In this document: one piece after another, positions 24,746 to 36,681 of the stretch
Numbering within the stretch: position 1 is the stretch's first letter
Layout of the letters: each line of letters begins with the position of its first letter
Assembly (NCBI RefSeq): GCF_004919085.1
Contig: NZ_STGL01000001.1
Location: forward strand, 62,001-126,000
Reading direction: 5' to 3'
DNA from: Nocardioides sp. GY 10127
GTDB lineage: Bacteria; Actinomycetota; Actinomycetes; Propionibacteriales; Nocardioidaceae
Length of the DNA stretch: 64,000 nt
Program-made: the position numbers and the translations under genes
The notes under the pieces: generated by a model
Seen by the model: only the letters and a program-made list of their open reading frames with translations
The model's database searches: none
Told to the model about the DNA's origin: nothing

Positions 24746-27319
24746 ATGCCCGCCGACGTCGCGCCCGTCGACGTCGCGCCCGCTCGACCGCAGGGGCAGT
24801 CGTCGAGGCAGTCGTCGCGGCCGTCCCGCGCCGTCCAGCGTGCCCTCGTCACCGCCGTCGAGGCGTGGGGCGACGGGCTGCGCCGGCCCCTGGTCCCGTC
24901 CGGCGACGACGGGGGCGTGGGTCCCGCGGACGACCCGGGGGCGCTGCCCGGGCTGGTCCGGCTGGTCCTCCGGCTCGTGCTCCACCGCCGGCTGGCGGAC
25001 CTCGGCGTCCTGCCCGCCCCGCCGGCGCCCGGCTCGGCGGAGGACACCTGGGAGGCGCACCGCCGGCTCGCCGCCACGGTGGCCGGCGACCACCCGAGCG
25101 CCGACCTGCCGGTGCTCGGGGGGCTCTTCCGCGGAGGCCTGCCCCCGCGGACCCGGATCGTCGACGAGGCGTGGCGGCGGGGGACCGAGGCGCTGCTCGG
25201 CGTCCTGGACGGGGAGGAGGGCGCCTGCGACCTCGGCGCGCTCCACCAGCTCCTGCTCTCCCTGGCGGCCGACGACGCTCGGCAGGAACTGGGCCAGGAA
25301 GTGGACCAGGGACGGTGGGTGCTGCGCCGCTCGGCGACCGGTCGGCGGTCGACGGGGAGCTGGTACACGCCGCCGGACGTCGTCGACCTGGTCCTCGACC
25401 ACGCGCTCGAGCCGGTGCTGGACGCGGCCGAGGCGGGCGGGCCCGAGGCCGCCGCGACGGCCCGGCTCCTCGGAGTCCGGGTGTGCGACCCCGCCGTGGG
25501 CGCGGGCGACTTCCTGGTCGCCGCGGCGGCGCGGATCGCCGCCCGCCTCGTCCGCCTCGGCACGGACCCGTCGAGAGCCGTGCAGGACGCCGTGGCCACC
25601 TGCGTGCGGGGGGTCGACCTCGACCCCGTGGCGGTTGACGTGGCGGCCGCGGCGCTGCAGCTCTGCGTCGCCCGCGCCGGCGGCACCCCCTCGGACCTCG
25701 GCCACCACCTGCGGCACGGCGACGCCCTGCTCGGCGCGACGCCCACCCTGCTCGAGCGGGGGCTGCCCGCACTGGCGCTGTCCGCCGTGGCGGGCGAGCC
25801 GCGGGAGGCCCGGACGGTGCTGAGCGCCCACCGCCGCCGTCACGTCCGGGAGGTCGCCGCGGCGGCCGGGGACCCGGTGTCGGTGACGCCGGGTCAGGAG
25901 GCGCCGGCCGCCGACGCCTGGTGCGCGGGCTTCCTGGCCCCTGCGGAGGCGGTGCTGCGGGTGACCGACGGCAGCCTGCGGGCGCTGGCCGGGGACGGCG
26001 CCGTCGACGCAGCTGAGCAGCTCGCCGCGGCGGTCGCCTCGGCCGTCGGCGAGGCGGCGCTGCTCCACTGGCACCTGGCCTTCCCCGACGTCCACGCGGC
26101 CGGCGGCTTCGACGTCGTCGTCGGCAACCCGCCCTTCCTCTCCCCGCTGCGCGCGGGGGCGCGCGTGTCGCGCCGGCGGCTGCTGGTGCGGGCCGCCGCG
26201 GACGGGCTGGGCGGGCCCAAGGCCGACGACAGCGCCTACTTCCTGCTGCTGGGCACCCGGATCACCCGGCCCGGGGGCAGGTGCGGGATGGTGCTGCCGG
26301 ACTCGTTCCTCTCCGCCGCGGACGTGGCGGACGTCCGCGCTCACCTGGCGGGCTCGCGCGACCTGACGGCCGTGTGGCGCGGCGACGGCACGGAGTTCGA
26401 CGCGGCCGTGACCCCGGTGGTCGTGGTCCTGGCCGACCGTGCGACCGCCGGCGGCGGGGCGAGCGCGGAGCCGGCGCGACTGGTGGGGCGTCCTCCCCGG
26501 CGGCTCACGGGCGAGACCGGCGACTGGCGGACCGCGGGCTGGGGCCACCTGGTGACCGAGAACGTCGGCGGGCTCGGCGGGCTCGCCGGGCGGGCCGGGG
26601 GCGCGGTGCTCGCGGACCTGGCCGAGGTGACCGCCGACTACCGGGACCAGTTCTACGGGCTGCGCGGGCACGTGCACGAGGCCGAGGGGGACGCGCTGCC
26701 GGACCCGGCGTCCGGCCTGGCCGCCCTCGTCACGACCGGCCTCATCGACCCCGGGGTGCTGCGCTGGGGCGAGGCCACGGCCCGCTTCGACGGCCGCACG
26801 TACCGGCGGCCGGTGGTGCACCTGCGGGGGCTGCCGGCGGCCATGGCCGCGTGGGCCCAGCGCAGGTTGAGACCCAAGCTGCTGGTCGCGACCCAGGGCC
26901 GGACGGTCGAGGTGGTGCTGGACGAGGACGGCGTCCTCCTGCCGTGCGTGCCCGTCGTGAGCGTCGTGCCGCGCCCGGACGGGCCGTCGCTGGCCGAGCT
27001 CGCGGCGCTGCTGTCCAGCCCTGCGGTGCACGACTGGCTGCGGGCCCGCACGCTCGGTGCCGGGCTCGGGCACCGGACGCTCAAGCTCGCGGCCTCCGAC
27101 CTCCGCGCGGTCCCTGCCCCGACGGACCGGGAGGCCCTGGGCCGCGCCGCACGGGTGCTGCCCGCGGCGGCGCTGGGCGACCGGGACCGGGAGGACGCGC
27201 TGGCCGCCCTCACGGACCGGGCCTTCGGGCTGCCGGTCACCGAGCACACGGACTGGGCCGCCGCCCGGGCGTCCTACGTGGCAGGTCCCGGGTCCTCGGG
27301 CCGTACTCCCGGGACGTAG
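24746..27319 (+). CDS. Eco57I-like N6-adenine DNA methyltransferase, orphan
   Basis: This 857-aa class I methyltransferase has GSWYTPPDVVDLVLDHAL, SAM motif I in VCDPAVGAGDFLVAAA (about 248), and catalytic motif IV NPPF in VVVGNPPFLSPLRAG (about 460). A large C-terminal target-recognition region follows, with YRDQFYGLRGHV and RPKLLVATQGRTVEVV, features typical of Eco57I/PglX-like enzymes that methylate adenine N6. No restriction nuclease, BREX gene or helicase is nearby. It starts 5 nt after the kinase stop; no ribosome site is seen, but TAACCT ends 8 nt before the ATG, overlapping the kinase's last codons, so it may have its own leaderless promoter. The role may be epigenetic rather than defensive. 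Confidence 0.82.
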   Translation: MPADVAPVDVAPARPQGQSSRQSSRPSRAVQRALVTAVEAWGDGLRRPLVPSGDDGGVGPADDPGALPGLVRLVLRLVLHRRLADLGVLPAPPAPGSAEDTWEAHRRLAATVAGDHPSADLPVLGGLFRGGLPPRTRIVDEAWRRGTEALLGVLDGEEGACDLGALHQLLLSLAADDARQELGQEVDQGRWVLRRSATGRRSTGSWYTPPDVVDLVLDHALEPVLDAAEAGGPEAAATARLLGVRVCDPAVGAGDFLVAAAARIAARLVRLGTDPSRAVQDAVATCVRGVDLDPVAVDVAAAALQLCVARAGGTPSDLGHHLRHGDALLGATPTLLERGLPALALSAVAGEPREARTVLSAHRRRHVREVAAAAGDPVSVTPGQEAPAADAWCAGFLAPAEAVLRVTDGSLRALAGDGAVDAAEQLAAAVASAVGEAALLHWHLAFPDVHAAGGFDVVVGNPPFLSPLRAGARVSRRRLLVRAAADGLGGPKADDSAYFLLLGTRITRPGGRCGMVLPDSFLSAADVADVRAHLAGSRDLTAVWRGDGTEFDAAVTPVVVVLADRATAGGGASAEPARLVGRPPRRLTGETGDWRTAGWGHLVTENVGGLGGLAGRAGGAVLADLAEVTADYRDQFYGLRGHVHEAEGDALPDPASGLAALVTTGLIDPGVLRWGEATARFDGRTYRRPVVHLRGLPAAMAAWAQRRLRPKLLVATQGRTVEVVLDEDGVLLPCVPVVSVVPRPDGPSLAELAALLSSPAVHDWLRARTLGAGLGHRTLKLAASDLRAVPAPTDREALGRAARVLPAAALGDRDREDALAALTDRAFGLPVTEHTDWAAARASYVAGPGSSGRTPGT

Positions 27320-27361
27320 GTCCCCTCAGCCGGCCCTCGGCGCCGTCCGATCGGCAGTGAC

Positions 27362-27904
27362 ATGACGCACACCCTGCAGGGCCGGGAGGTCCGGCTCCGG
27401 CCCGGCGAGATCATCGTCTCGAAGACCGACCCCCGCGGCCGGGTCACCTACGTCAACGACACCCTGGTGCGGGTGAGCGGCTTCACCGAGGCCGAGATGC
27501 TCGGGCAGCCGCACAACGTGGTCCGGCACCCGCAGATGCCGCGTGCCGTCTTCGGCTACCTGTGGACCGAGCTGCTCGCGGGCCGCGAGGTCTTCGGCTA
27601 CCTCGCCAACGCCACGCGGGACGGCGGGTTCTACTGGGTCTTCGCGCACGTCACGCCCACGCGGGCGCCGGACGGCTCGATCCGCGGGTTCCACTCGACC
27701 CGGCGTGCGCCGCAGCAGGCGGGCATCGACGTCTTCCACCCGCTGTACCGCCGGGTGCTCGAGGCGGAGCAGCGGGCCGGCGGGTCGGCGCGGGAGCAGC
27801 TCGCCGCGGGCGAGGCCGCCCTGGCCGCGGAGCTCGCGGCCAGGGCGACGACGTTCGACGCCCTCGTGTGGTCCTCGACCGCCGCCGAGGGCGCGGCGGC
27901 CTGA
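27362..27904 (+). CDS. Aer-type PAS domain protein
   Basis: This 180-aa protein is a single PAS domain with the Aer signature NVVRHPQMPRAVFGYLWTEL and FYWVFAHVTP, plus a C-terminal helical segment of about 60 residues ending in an Ala-rich tail. There is no membrane segment and no MCP, kinase or GGDEF output. In Aer the PAS core binds FAD and senses redox state; flavin binding here is inferred. Its PAS core resembles that of the PAS/MCP-like protein at 7803. It follows the methyltransferase by 42 nt. The ATG at 27362 lacks a good ribosome site. Confidence 0.82.
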   Translation: MTHTLQGREVRLRPGEIIVSKTDPRGRVTYVNDTLVRVSGFTEAEMLGQPHNVVRHPQMPRAVFGYLWTELLAGREVFGYLANATRDGGFYWVFAHVTPTRAPDGSIRGFHSTRRAPQQAGIDVFHPLYRRVLEAEQRAGGSAREQLAAGEAALAAELAARATTFDALVWSSTAAEGAAA

Positions 27905-27943
27905 TCCCCTTCGGTCAGGCTCCGTCCGCTCAGGCCCGTCGGT

Positions 27944-29188
27944 TCAGGAGGCGAAGCGGCCCCGACCGGCGAGCAGGAAGGACGCCGAGCACACGACGGC
28001 GCTGGCGAGCATGAGGAGCGCGACCGGCAGCGGGCCGTCGCCGATCCCGGACAGGACGGAGACGACGCCGCCGAGGGTGAACTGGGCCGCGCCCAGCACG
28101 GCCGAGGCGGTCCCGCGGCCCCGGGGGACGGCGGCCATCGCGAGCGCCGCGAGGTTGCCCAGGAGCAGACCGAGCGAGGAGACCGCGACGAAGATCGGCA
28201 CGGCGAGCCAGCCGACCGGGACGCCGGCGAGCGCCAGCACGACGAGCGCCACGCAGGCCAGGCCGACCAGGGTCAGGCCGACGCCCGCGAGCCGGTGGAT
28301 GGGGTGGACGGTCACGAGCTTCGCGGAGACCGCGCTCACGACCATGAGGCCGAGGGCGTTGAGGCCGAAGACGAGGCCGTAGACGGTCTCGGAGAGGCCC
28401 ATCTGGTCCTGGTAGAGGAACGGGGAGGCCGAGATGTAGGTCATGAGCACACCGAAGGCGAACGTGAAGGCCACGGTGTAGCCGACGAAGGCCCGGTTGG
28501 CGAGGCCGGCCCACGCCGAGGGGCGGCCCACGTGGGCGGCGTGCTCGGCGGCCCGACGGTCGGCGGGGAACGTCTCGGGGACGAACGCCACGACGGTGAC
28601 GAGCATGAGCACGGTGAGGCCCAGGACGACGGACAGCAGGCCGCGCCAGCCGAGCGGCCCGGCCAGCACGCCGCCGACCGCGGGACCGATGACGGGCGCG
28701 ACACCGCCGACGATCATCATCAGCGAGAGGCCACGCGCTGCGGCGCGCCCGCTGGTGAGGTCGGTGACGACGGCGCGGCCGAGGACCAGGCCCGCGGAGC
28801 CGGCCAGGCCCTGCACCAGTCGCGCGGCGGCGAGCAGCCAGAGCGAGGTCGCCGACACCGCGACGACGCCGGCGAGGATGCAGACGACGACCCCGACGAG
28901 CAGCGGCCCGCGGCGTCCGAAGCGGTCCGAGACCGGCCCGAAGACGAGCTGCCCGGCGGCCATCCCGACGAGGAACATGGTGAGCGTGAGCTGGGCGCCC
29001 GTGTCGGTGGTTCCCAGGTCGGAGACCATCGACGGGAACGCCGGCAGGTAGAGGTCCGTGGCGAGCGGGGCGACGGCCGCGAGCAGCGCCAGCGTCAGCA
29101 GCAGCGGCCGCGAGAGGGCACCGGAGGGCGCCTGGGGGTCGGGCTCGGGGGCGTGGTCGAGGGGGGTGGGGGCGACGTCGGTCGTCAC
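27944..29188 (-). CDS. Bcr/CflA-type MFS drug efflux protein
   Basis: This 414-aa, 12-helix major facilitator of the DHA1 Bcr/CflA group has PLATDLYLPAFPSM at the first helix, the motif A loop GPVSDRFGRRGPLL, RLVQGLAGSAG in helix 4, and motif C GGVAPVIGPAVGGVL in helix 5. Proton-driven export of toxic compounds is the family role; substrate is unknown. The GTG at 29188 has AGGAGC 8 nt upstream and is preferred over the longer frame. It is divergent from a MarR regulator with a palindrome between them, which implies regulation of efflux by that MarR. Confidence 0.88.
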   Translation of the reverse strand: MTTDVAPTPLDHAPEPDPQAPSGALSRPLLLTLALLAAVAPLATDLYLPAFPSMVSDLGTTDTGAQLTLTMFLVGMAAGQLVFGPVSDRFGRRGPLLVGVVVCILAGVVAVSATSLWLLAAARLVQGLAGSAGLVLGRAVVTDLTSGRAAARGLSLMMIVGGVAPVIGPAVGGVLAGPLGWRGLLSVVLGLTVLMLVTVVAFVPETFPADRRAAEHAAHVGRPSAWAGLANRAFVGYTVAFTFAFGVLMTYISASPFLYQDQMGLSETVYGLVFGLNALGLMVVSAVSAKLVTVHPIHRLAGVGLTLVGLACVALVVLALAGVPVGWLAVPIFVAVSSLGLLLGNLAALAMAAVPRGRGTASAVLGAAQFTLGGVVSVLSGIGDGPLPVALLMLASAVVCSASFLLAGRGRFAS

Positions 29189-29217
29189 GGGGAGCGCTCC
29201 TGCGGGATGGCGTGTGG

Positions 29218-29231
29218 TTATGAGAACATAA
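29218..29231. promoter_or_regulatory. Likely MarR operator TTATG-AGAA-CATAA
   Basis: This AT-rich dyad stands out in a GC-rich genome and lies in the 85-nt gap between the divergent MFS and MarR genes. Five-base arms are perfect complements. It is probably the binding site of the adjacent MarR protein. Confidence 0.55.
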
Positions 29232-29273
29232 AGACTGCCCGAGACCAACGACGGTTGTCGAACAGGAGAGCGC

Positions 29274-29738
29274 ATGACGTCGCCCACACCAGGTCAGGAA
29301 CCGGTCCCGATGATGGAGGACGTCGCCGACGCCCTGACGTCGGTGGCGCGGGTCCTGCTCGGTGCCCACTTCCCGCGGGACGCCGTCCGGCTGACCCCGA
29401 ACGAGGTCGCGGTGCTGCGCCACGTCCACCGGCATCCCGGCGCCACGTCGGGGGAGACCGCCGCCGCCACCGGGCTCCAGCGCAGCAACCTCTCGACGAC
29501 CCTGCGCTCGCTGGAGGCCTCGGGCCTGGTGGAGCGGCGGCACGGCGACGACGCGCGGACGGTGTGCCTGCACGTCACCGCGGCCGCCGAGGCAAGCATG
29601 CAATCGGTGAGGCAGGGCTGGGGGCGCGCCCTCGAGGACGCGCTCGCCCGGAACGGCGGACCGGTGTCGGCTTCCGCCCTCGAGACGCTGCTGGCGGTCG
29701 TCGTCCGGATGGAGGAGGGCCTCGCGGCCGCCCTCTGA
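29274..29738 (+). CDS. MarR family transcriptional regulator
   Basis: This 154-aa winged-helix regulator has LTPNEVAVLRHVHRHPGATSGETAAATGLQRSNLSTTLRSLEASGLVERR as its DNA-binding unit (visible blocks SGETAAATGLQRSNLSTTL and GLVERRHGDDARTV), with flanking dimerisation helices. The ATG follows ACAGGAGAG by 6 nt. It is divergent from the Bcr/CflA pump, so it most likely represses the pump until a drug-like ligand is bound. Confidence 0.88.
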   Translation: MTSPTPGQEPVPMMEDVADALTSVARVLLGAHFPRDAVRLTPNEVAVLRHVHRHPGATSGETAAATGLQRSNLSTTLRSLEASGLVERRHGDDARTVCLHVTAAAEASMQSVRQGWGRALEDALARNGGPVSASALETLLAVVVRMEEGLAAAL

Positions 29739-29783
29739 GCGCGGGGGGTGGTGCGTGGGGGGCTGTGCGCGGGGCGCGCCCGG

Positions 29784-31079
29784 TCAGCCCCGCAGCTGCG
29801 CGAGCAGCCGGTGCATCACCGTCACGACGGTGCGCCGGCGCACGCGCTCGCGCGGGCCCCGCAGGTGCAGGGCCTCGGCCAGGACGACGTCCTCGCTGGT
29901 GAGGCAGACGTGCACGAGCCCGACGGGCTTCTCGGGGGTCCCGCCACCCGGGCCGGCCACGCCGGTGATCCCGACGCCCCAGGTGGTGCCCAGCCGGGTG
30001 CGAGCCCCGTCCGCCAACGCCCGTGCCACCTCGGCGGAGACGGCCCCGTGCTCGGCCAGCACCTCCTCGGGCACGCCCACCTGGTCCCGCTTCACCTCGT
30101 TCGCGTAGACGACGAACCCGCCCTGCAGGTAGTCGGAGGAGCCGGGCAGGTCGGCCAGGCGCGAGGCGAGCATGCCGGCCGTGCAGGACTCGGCGGTCGC
30201 CACCGTAGCCCCGGCCGAGCGGAGCGCCTCGGCGAGCAGCGCGTCGAGGCTGCGGCCGTCGGGGCTGAACAGGGTGGCGCCGAACTCGTCGGCCACCGCG
30301 TCGACCAACGCGTGCCAGGCGTCCGCGTCGTCCGGCGAGAACCGGCCGACGACCTCGAGCTCGCCCACGTCGTCGATGCAGGTCGTGAGCTCGACGGCGG
30401 AAAGCCGCGAGCCGGGTGCGTCCTCGAGCCGCCGCAGCAGCGCGGCCAGGTCGGACTCCAGGGTCCCCCACAGCCGCAGGCGCTCCTGGACGAGCGGGAC
30501 GCCGGCGTCCAGGACCGCGGCGACGTGGGGGTCGAGGACGGCCAGGGGCCACATGCCCTGGAGCTCGCCGGGAGGGCCGGGGAGCACCAGGACCGGCGCG
30601 CCGGTGCCCCGGGCGGGAGGCACGACCAGGCCGGGGGCGGTGCCGACCGGCTCGATCACCGTGGCGCCGCGCGGCACCAGCGACTGCTTGCGGGCCCCCT
30701 CGGCCGCGGCGGCCGGGTCCAGGCTCCAGCCGTTGCGGGCGGTCACCGCGTCGATGCGGGCCTGCACCCTCGTCCGCAGGCCCTCGTCGGGCTCCAGGGG
30801 CCGGCCCTGGTGCGCGCCGACGACCTCGGCGGTGAGGTCGTCGGCGGTGGGGCCGAGCCCGCCGGTGGTGACCACGAGGGCGTGCGTGGGGGTGAGCCAC
30901 GAGAGGGCGGCGTGCAGGTCCTCGGGGCGGTCGCCCACCACGACGACGGTGCCGATCTCGACCCCGGCCTCGCGGAAGCGGTCGGCGAGCCAGCCGCCGT
31001 TGGCGTCCTTGACCCTGCCGGTGAGCACCTCCGTCCCGGTGACGACGACGGCGGCGCGGGGACGGGCAGGGCTGCTCAC
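29784..31079 (-). CDS. cinA: CinA family protein (competence/damage-inducible)
   Basis: This 431-aa full-length CinA has an N-terminal MoCF-type ADP-ribose pyrophosphatase domain (AAVVVTGTEVLTGRVKDANG; VVTTGGLGPTADDLT; LPGPPGELQGMW) and a C-terminal NMN deamidase/CinA domain (TVATAESCTAGMLASRLADLPGSS; GITGVAGPGGGTPEKPVGLVH). The family recycles pyridine nucleotides and is linked to DNA damage responses. GTG 31079 is preceded by TACGTT and a 6-nt gap, with no ribosome site, consistent with a leaderless message. In many actinobacteria cinA adjoins pgsA and recA; not here. Confidence 0.9.
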   Translation of the reverse strand: MSSPARPRAAVVVTGTEVLTGRVKDANGGWLADRFREAGVEIGTVVVVGDRPEDLHAALSWLTPTHALVVTTGGLGPTADDLTAEVVGAHQGRPLEPDEGLRTRVQARIDAVTARNGWSLDPAAAAEGARKQSLVPRGATVIEPVGTAPGLVVPPARGTGAPVLVLPGPPGELQGMWPLAVLDPHVAAVLDAGVPLVQERLRLWGTLESDLAALLRRLEDAPGSRLSAVELTTCIDDVGELEVVGRFSPDDADAWHALVDAVADEFGATLFSPDGRSLDALLAEALRSAGATVATAESCTAGMLASRLADLPGSSDYLQGGFVVYANEVKRDQVGVPEEVLAEHGAVSAEVARALADGARTRLGTTWGVGITGVAGPGGGTPEKPVGLVHVCLTSEDVVLAEALHLRGPRERVRRRTVVTVMHRLLAQLRG

Positions 31080-31116
31080 GCTGCCAACGTATCCCCGTGG
31101 CTGAGGGGTGGGTCGC

Positions 31117-32388
31117 TCAGGCCGCCGAGGCGATGCCCTGGAGGGTCGCGGCGCCGTCGGCGATCCCGCGGGCCTCGTTCGCCGTGGCGGCGACGGTGCC
31201 GGTGATCTGCGCGACCACCGCCGACTGCTCCTCGATCGCCGCGGCCAGGGTGGCGACCTGGCGCTGGAGCTCGTCGATCTCGCCGCCGATGCGGCTCACG
31301 TGCTGCACGGCGTTGCCCATGTCCGTCTCGACCTGGCCGATCGTGCTGCTGATCGACTCGGCGTTCTCGCCGGTCTGCCGGGCCAGGTCCTTCACCTCGC
31401 CCGCGACCACTGCGAAGCCGGCGCCGGCGGCCCCGGCGCGGGCGGCCTCGATGGTGGCGTTGAGGGCCAGCAGGTTCGTCTGGTCGGCGATCGTCGAGAT
31501 GACGCTGCTCGCGGTGACGACGGCACGGCTGGAGCCGGCCAGGGCCTCCATCACGCTCCCGGCCTCGCGGGCCATCTCGGCCACCTGGTCGCCGATGGCG
31601 CCGGTCGTCTGGGCCGTCCGGGACAGCTCGGCGATCGCCGCGGAGAGCTCGTTGACGGAGGCCGAGGCGACGCCGGACTGGTCGGAGACGGTGGCCGCCG
31701 CGGTGGCCAGGCTGAGGGCCTCCTGCTGGATGCGGGCCTGGAGCGCCTCGCGGGCGGCGAGCTCCTCCGCGACGCCGCGGGCGCGCTCCTCGGCGGCCCG
31801 CTCGTCCGCCTCCTTCGCGGCGACCTGGGCGGCGAGGGTCTCGGCCTGGGCCTCGGCGACGCGCGCCGCGGTGAGGTCCATCTGGTGCCGCAGCCACGAC
31901 AGGCAGCCGCCCACGGCGGCCGCCACCGGCCAGACGACGACCACGTAACCGACGGGGTCGGTCTGGGACGGGTCGAGCGTCGCGATCAAGGAGAGCGAGC
32001 CGAGCTGGAGGGCGAGGGTCACGTAAAGCGTGGCGCGGGGCAGCGACACGCCCACCCACAGGGAGAGGCAGATGCTCGCCACGGCCGCCGAGAGCGACAG
32101 GCCGTCGACGAGGAAGGCCTGCGCGACCTGGACGACGACGACCTGGTACGGGATCGACAGGGGGAGGGCGGCCGGCACGCGCGACCAGTCGAGGGGCCAG
32201 AGCGCGGCACCGACCACGACCTCGAGCAGGCCGAAGCCGATCATCGGCCACGACACCCCGCCGAGGACGCCGGCGACGACGAGGACGGCACCGTTCACGC
32301 CCCAGAGGATGGGGAGGAGCCGCCCGGTGAGGGAGACGTCGATGCCCGGTCGGGCGGTGGCGGCGGCAGCGGTGGTGGAGGTCGTCAC
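31117..32388 (-). CDS. Methyl-accepting chemotaxis protein without periplasmic domain
   Basis: This 423-aa protein has about five to six closely packed membrane helices in residues 20-165, an Ala/Glu-rich coiled coil, and an MCP signalling domain with hairpin tip [20 protein letters not shown]. The next residues are [13 protein letters not shown] instead of the usual [13 protein letters not shown], so the conserved Glu and Arg after the tip are both Ala. No ligand-binding ectodomain is present; a membrane-state or energy signal is likely. The C-terminus lacks a CheR-tethering pentapeptide. The GTG start has no clear ribosome site. Confidence 0.88.
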   Translation of the reverse strand: MTTSTTAAAATARPGIDVSLTGRLLPILWGVNGAVLVVAGVLGGVSWPMIGFGLLEVVVGAALWPLDWSRVPAALPLSIPYQVVVVQVAQAFLVDGLSLSAAVASICLSLWVGVSLPRATLYVTLALQLGSLSLIATLDPSQTDPVGYVVVVWPVAAAVGGCLSWLRHQMDLTAARVAEAQAETLAAQVAAKEADERAAEERARGVAEELAAREALQARIQQEALSLATAAATVSDQSGVASASVNELSAAIAELSRTAQTTGAIGDQVAEMAREAGSVMEALAGSSRAVVTASSVISTIADQTNLLALNATIEAARAGAAGAGFAVVAGEVKDLARQTGENAESISSTIGQVETDMGNAVQHVSRIGGEIDELQRQVATLAAAIEEQSAVVAQITGTVAATANEARGIADGAATLQGIASAA

Positions 32389-32476
32389 GCTGCGGGGATC
32401 GGCAGGGGTCGGCGTGACTTGAGCAAGGGCCCCGCGGACGGGTCCTTCGCCCCGTGGACGACGCGGGGCGAGCCGC

Positions 32477-33616
32477 TCAGGGAGCGGGGAAGCGGGCGAG
32501 CGCGGCGGTGACGACGTCCTGGTCCCCGGCGTAGCAGGCGCGCACCCACCCCTCGCCCAGGCTGCCGAAGGTGGACCCGGGGGCCACGGCCACCCCGCGG
32601 GTGAGGAGCAGCTCCTCGCACCAGGCGGCCACGTCCCCGCCGCTGACGTGGGAGACGTCGATCCACAGGTAGAAGGCCCCGCCGGGCACGAGGTAGCGGA
32701 TGCCGAGGCCGTCGAGGACCTCCCGGGCGGCAGCCAGGGTGGCGCGGTAGCGCTCGCGCGCCTGCTCGATGGCGTCCTGGGGGCCGGTGAGCGCGGCCAG
32801 GGCGGCCAGCTGGGCCGGGGCGTTCACGCAGGAGACGGAGGCCTCCTGGGAGGCGCGGAAGCGCTCGTCGAGGCCGGGCGGCGTGACCAGGTAGCCGACC
32901 CGGGCGCCGGTGAGGGCGTAGGTCTTGGAGAGGGAGAAGACGCCGAGGACGCGGTGGTCGGTGTCGAGGGCGGTGAGGGAGGTGAAGTCGCCGCCCCAGT
33001 CGAGGTACTCGTAGACCTCGTCGCTGATCACCCACAGGTCGTGGCGCCGGGCGACGTCGAGCAGGGCACGCAGGACGTCCTCGTCGTAGGTGACGCCGAG
33101 CGGGTTGGACGGGCTGTTGACGAGCAGCGCCCGCGTCCGCGGGGTGACGAGGGCCTCGACGGCCGCGGGGTCGGGCACGAAGCCGTGCTCGGGCAGGAGG
33201 GGGTAGGGCACCGGCACCCCGCCGACGAGACGGGCGGTCATCGGGAAGTTCGAGTAGCCGGGGTTCGGCACGAGGATCTCGTCGCCGGGGGAGAGGGCCA
33301 TCGCCATCGCCGTCTGGAGCGCCTGCATCCCGCCCGCGGTGACGTGCACCTGCGAGAGGTCCACCTCCACGCCGGTGAACCGGGCGAGCTTGTCGACGAT
33401 CGCGGCGCGCAGCGCCGGGATCCCGCTGTTCGGCGTGTAGTGGGTGACGTCGTCCAGCCAGGCCTTCGCGCCCGCCTCGAGGATGTGCGGGGCCACCGGC
33501 ATCGAGGGCTCCCCGACGGTCAGGTCGAGGACGTCGTCCAGGCCCTGCGCGAGGTCGTAGATGCGGCGGATGCCGGACGCGGGGACGGAGGCGACGGTGG
33601 ACGAGAGGTGCGGCAC
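32477..33616 (-). CDS. Class I/II PLP-dependent aminotransferase
   Basis: This 379-aa fold-type I aminotransferase has substrate loop [35 protein letters not shown], the Asn/Pro motif [14 protein letters not shown], Asp/Tyr in [12 protein letters not shown] lysine in [16 protein letters not shown], and the C-terminal carboxylate-binding Arg in WVRACYAGD. It resembles AspC/PatA-type enzymes; substrate is not determinable. The start codon GTG at 33616 is weakly supported: no ribosome site, but TTCCAT lies 6 nt upstream. It is divergent from furA. Confidence 0.88.
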   Translation of the reverse strand: MPHLSSTVASVPASGIRRIYDLAQGLDDVLDLTVGEPSMPVAPHILEAGAKAWLDDVTHYTPNSGIPALRAAIVDKLARFTGVEVDLSQVHVTAGGMQALQTAMAMALSPGDEILVPNPGYSNFPMTARLVGGVPVPYPLLPEHGFVPDPAAVEALVTPRTRALLVNSPSNPLGVTYDEDVLRALLDVARRHDLWVISDEVYEYLDWGGDFTSLTALDTDHRVLGVFSLSKTYALTGARVGYLVTPPGLDERFRASQEASVSCVNAPAQLAALAALTGPQDAIEQARERYRATLAAAREVLDGLGIRYLVPGGAFYLWIDVSHVSGGDVAAWCEELLLTRGVAVAPGSTFGSLGEGWVRACYAGDQDVVTAALARFPAP

Positions 33617-33722
33617 GGGCCCATGGAAGCGCCTCGCGGCGTCCTCGTGCCAGGGGCCCTCCCGCCACGCGCCACCGGCGTGTGCCAGGTCACGCCTGGA
33701 CCGCGGGACATGCCGTCGGAAA

Positions 33723-33753
33723 TCTTGACTCGATCAAGAAAGTGCGGCAGGTT
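33723..33753 (+). promoter_or_regulatory. furA promoter with overlapping FurA-type operator
   Basis: -35 TTGACT (33725-33730) and -10 CAGGTT (33748-33753) are separated by exactly 17 nt, and the ATG of furA follows 7 nt after the -10, predicting a leaderless message. The dyad TCTTGA-N5-TCAAGA (33723-33739) covers the -35. It resembles the AT-rich autoregulatory FurA sites upstream of furA-katG in other actinobacteria. Confidence 0.8.
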
Positions 33754-33760
33754 CGGCCCC

Positions 33761-36512
<2,752 letters not shown>

Positions 36513-36562
36513 GCCGGTGGGGCGCTGCGGCGCCCCACCCCCCGCGCACCCGACGCTGCACT

Positions 36563-36600
36563 CGACGCCCGGCCGGACCACGAGGTCCGGCCGGGCGTCG
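36563..36600 (+). terminator. Strong hairpin terminator after katG
   Basis: A perfect 17-bp stem (36563-36579 with 36584-36600) closes a 4-nt ACGA loop, 50 nt after the katG stop. No U-run follows, which is usual for GC-rich actinobacterial terminators. Confidence 0.85.
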
Positions 36601-36681
36601 GCGCTTTCCGAAGGCCCGGCGCGACCGGGTCCGAGGTCCCTCGGGGTGGCGGGACGTCGGCTCCTCGGGCAGGCTCGGCGC

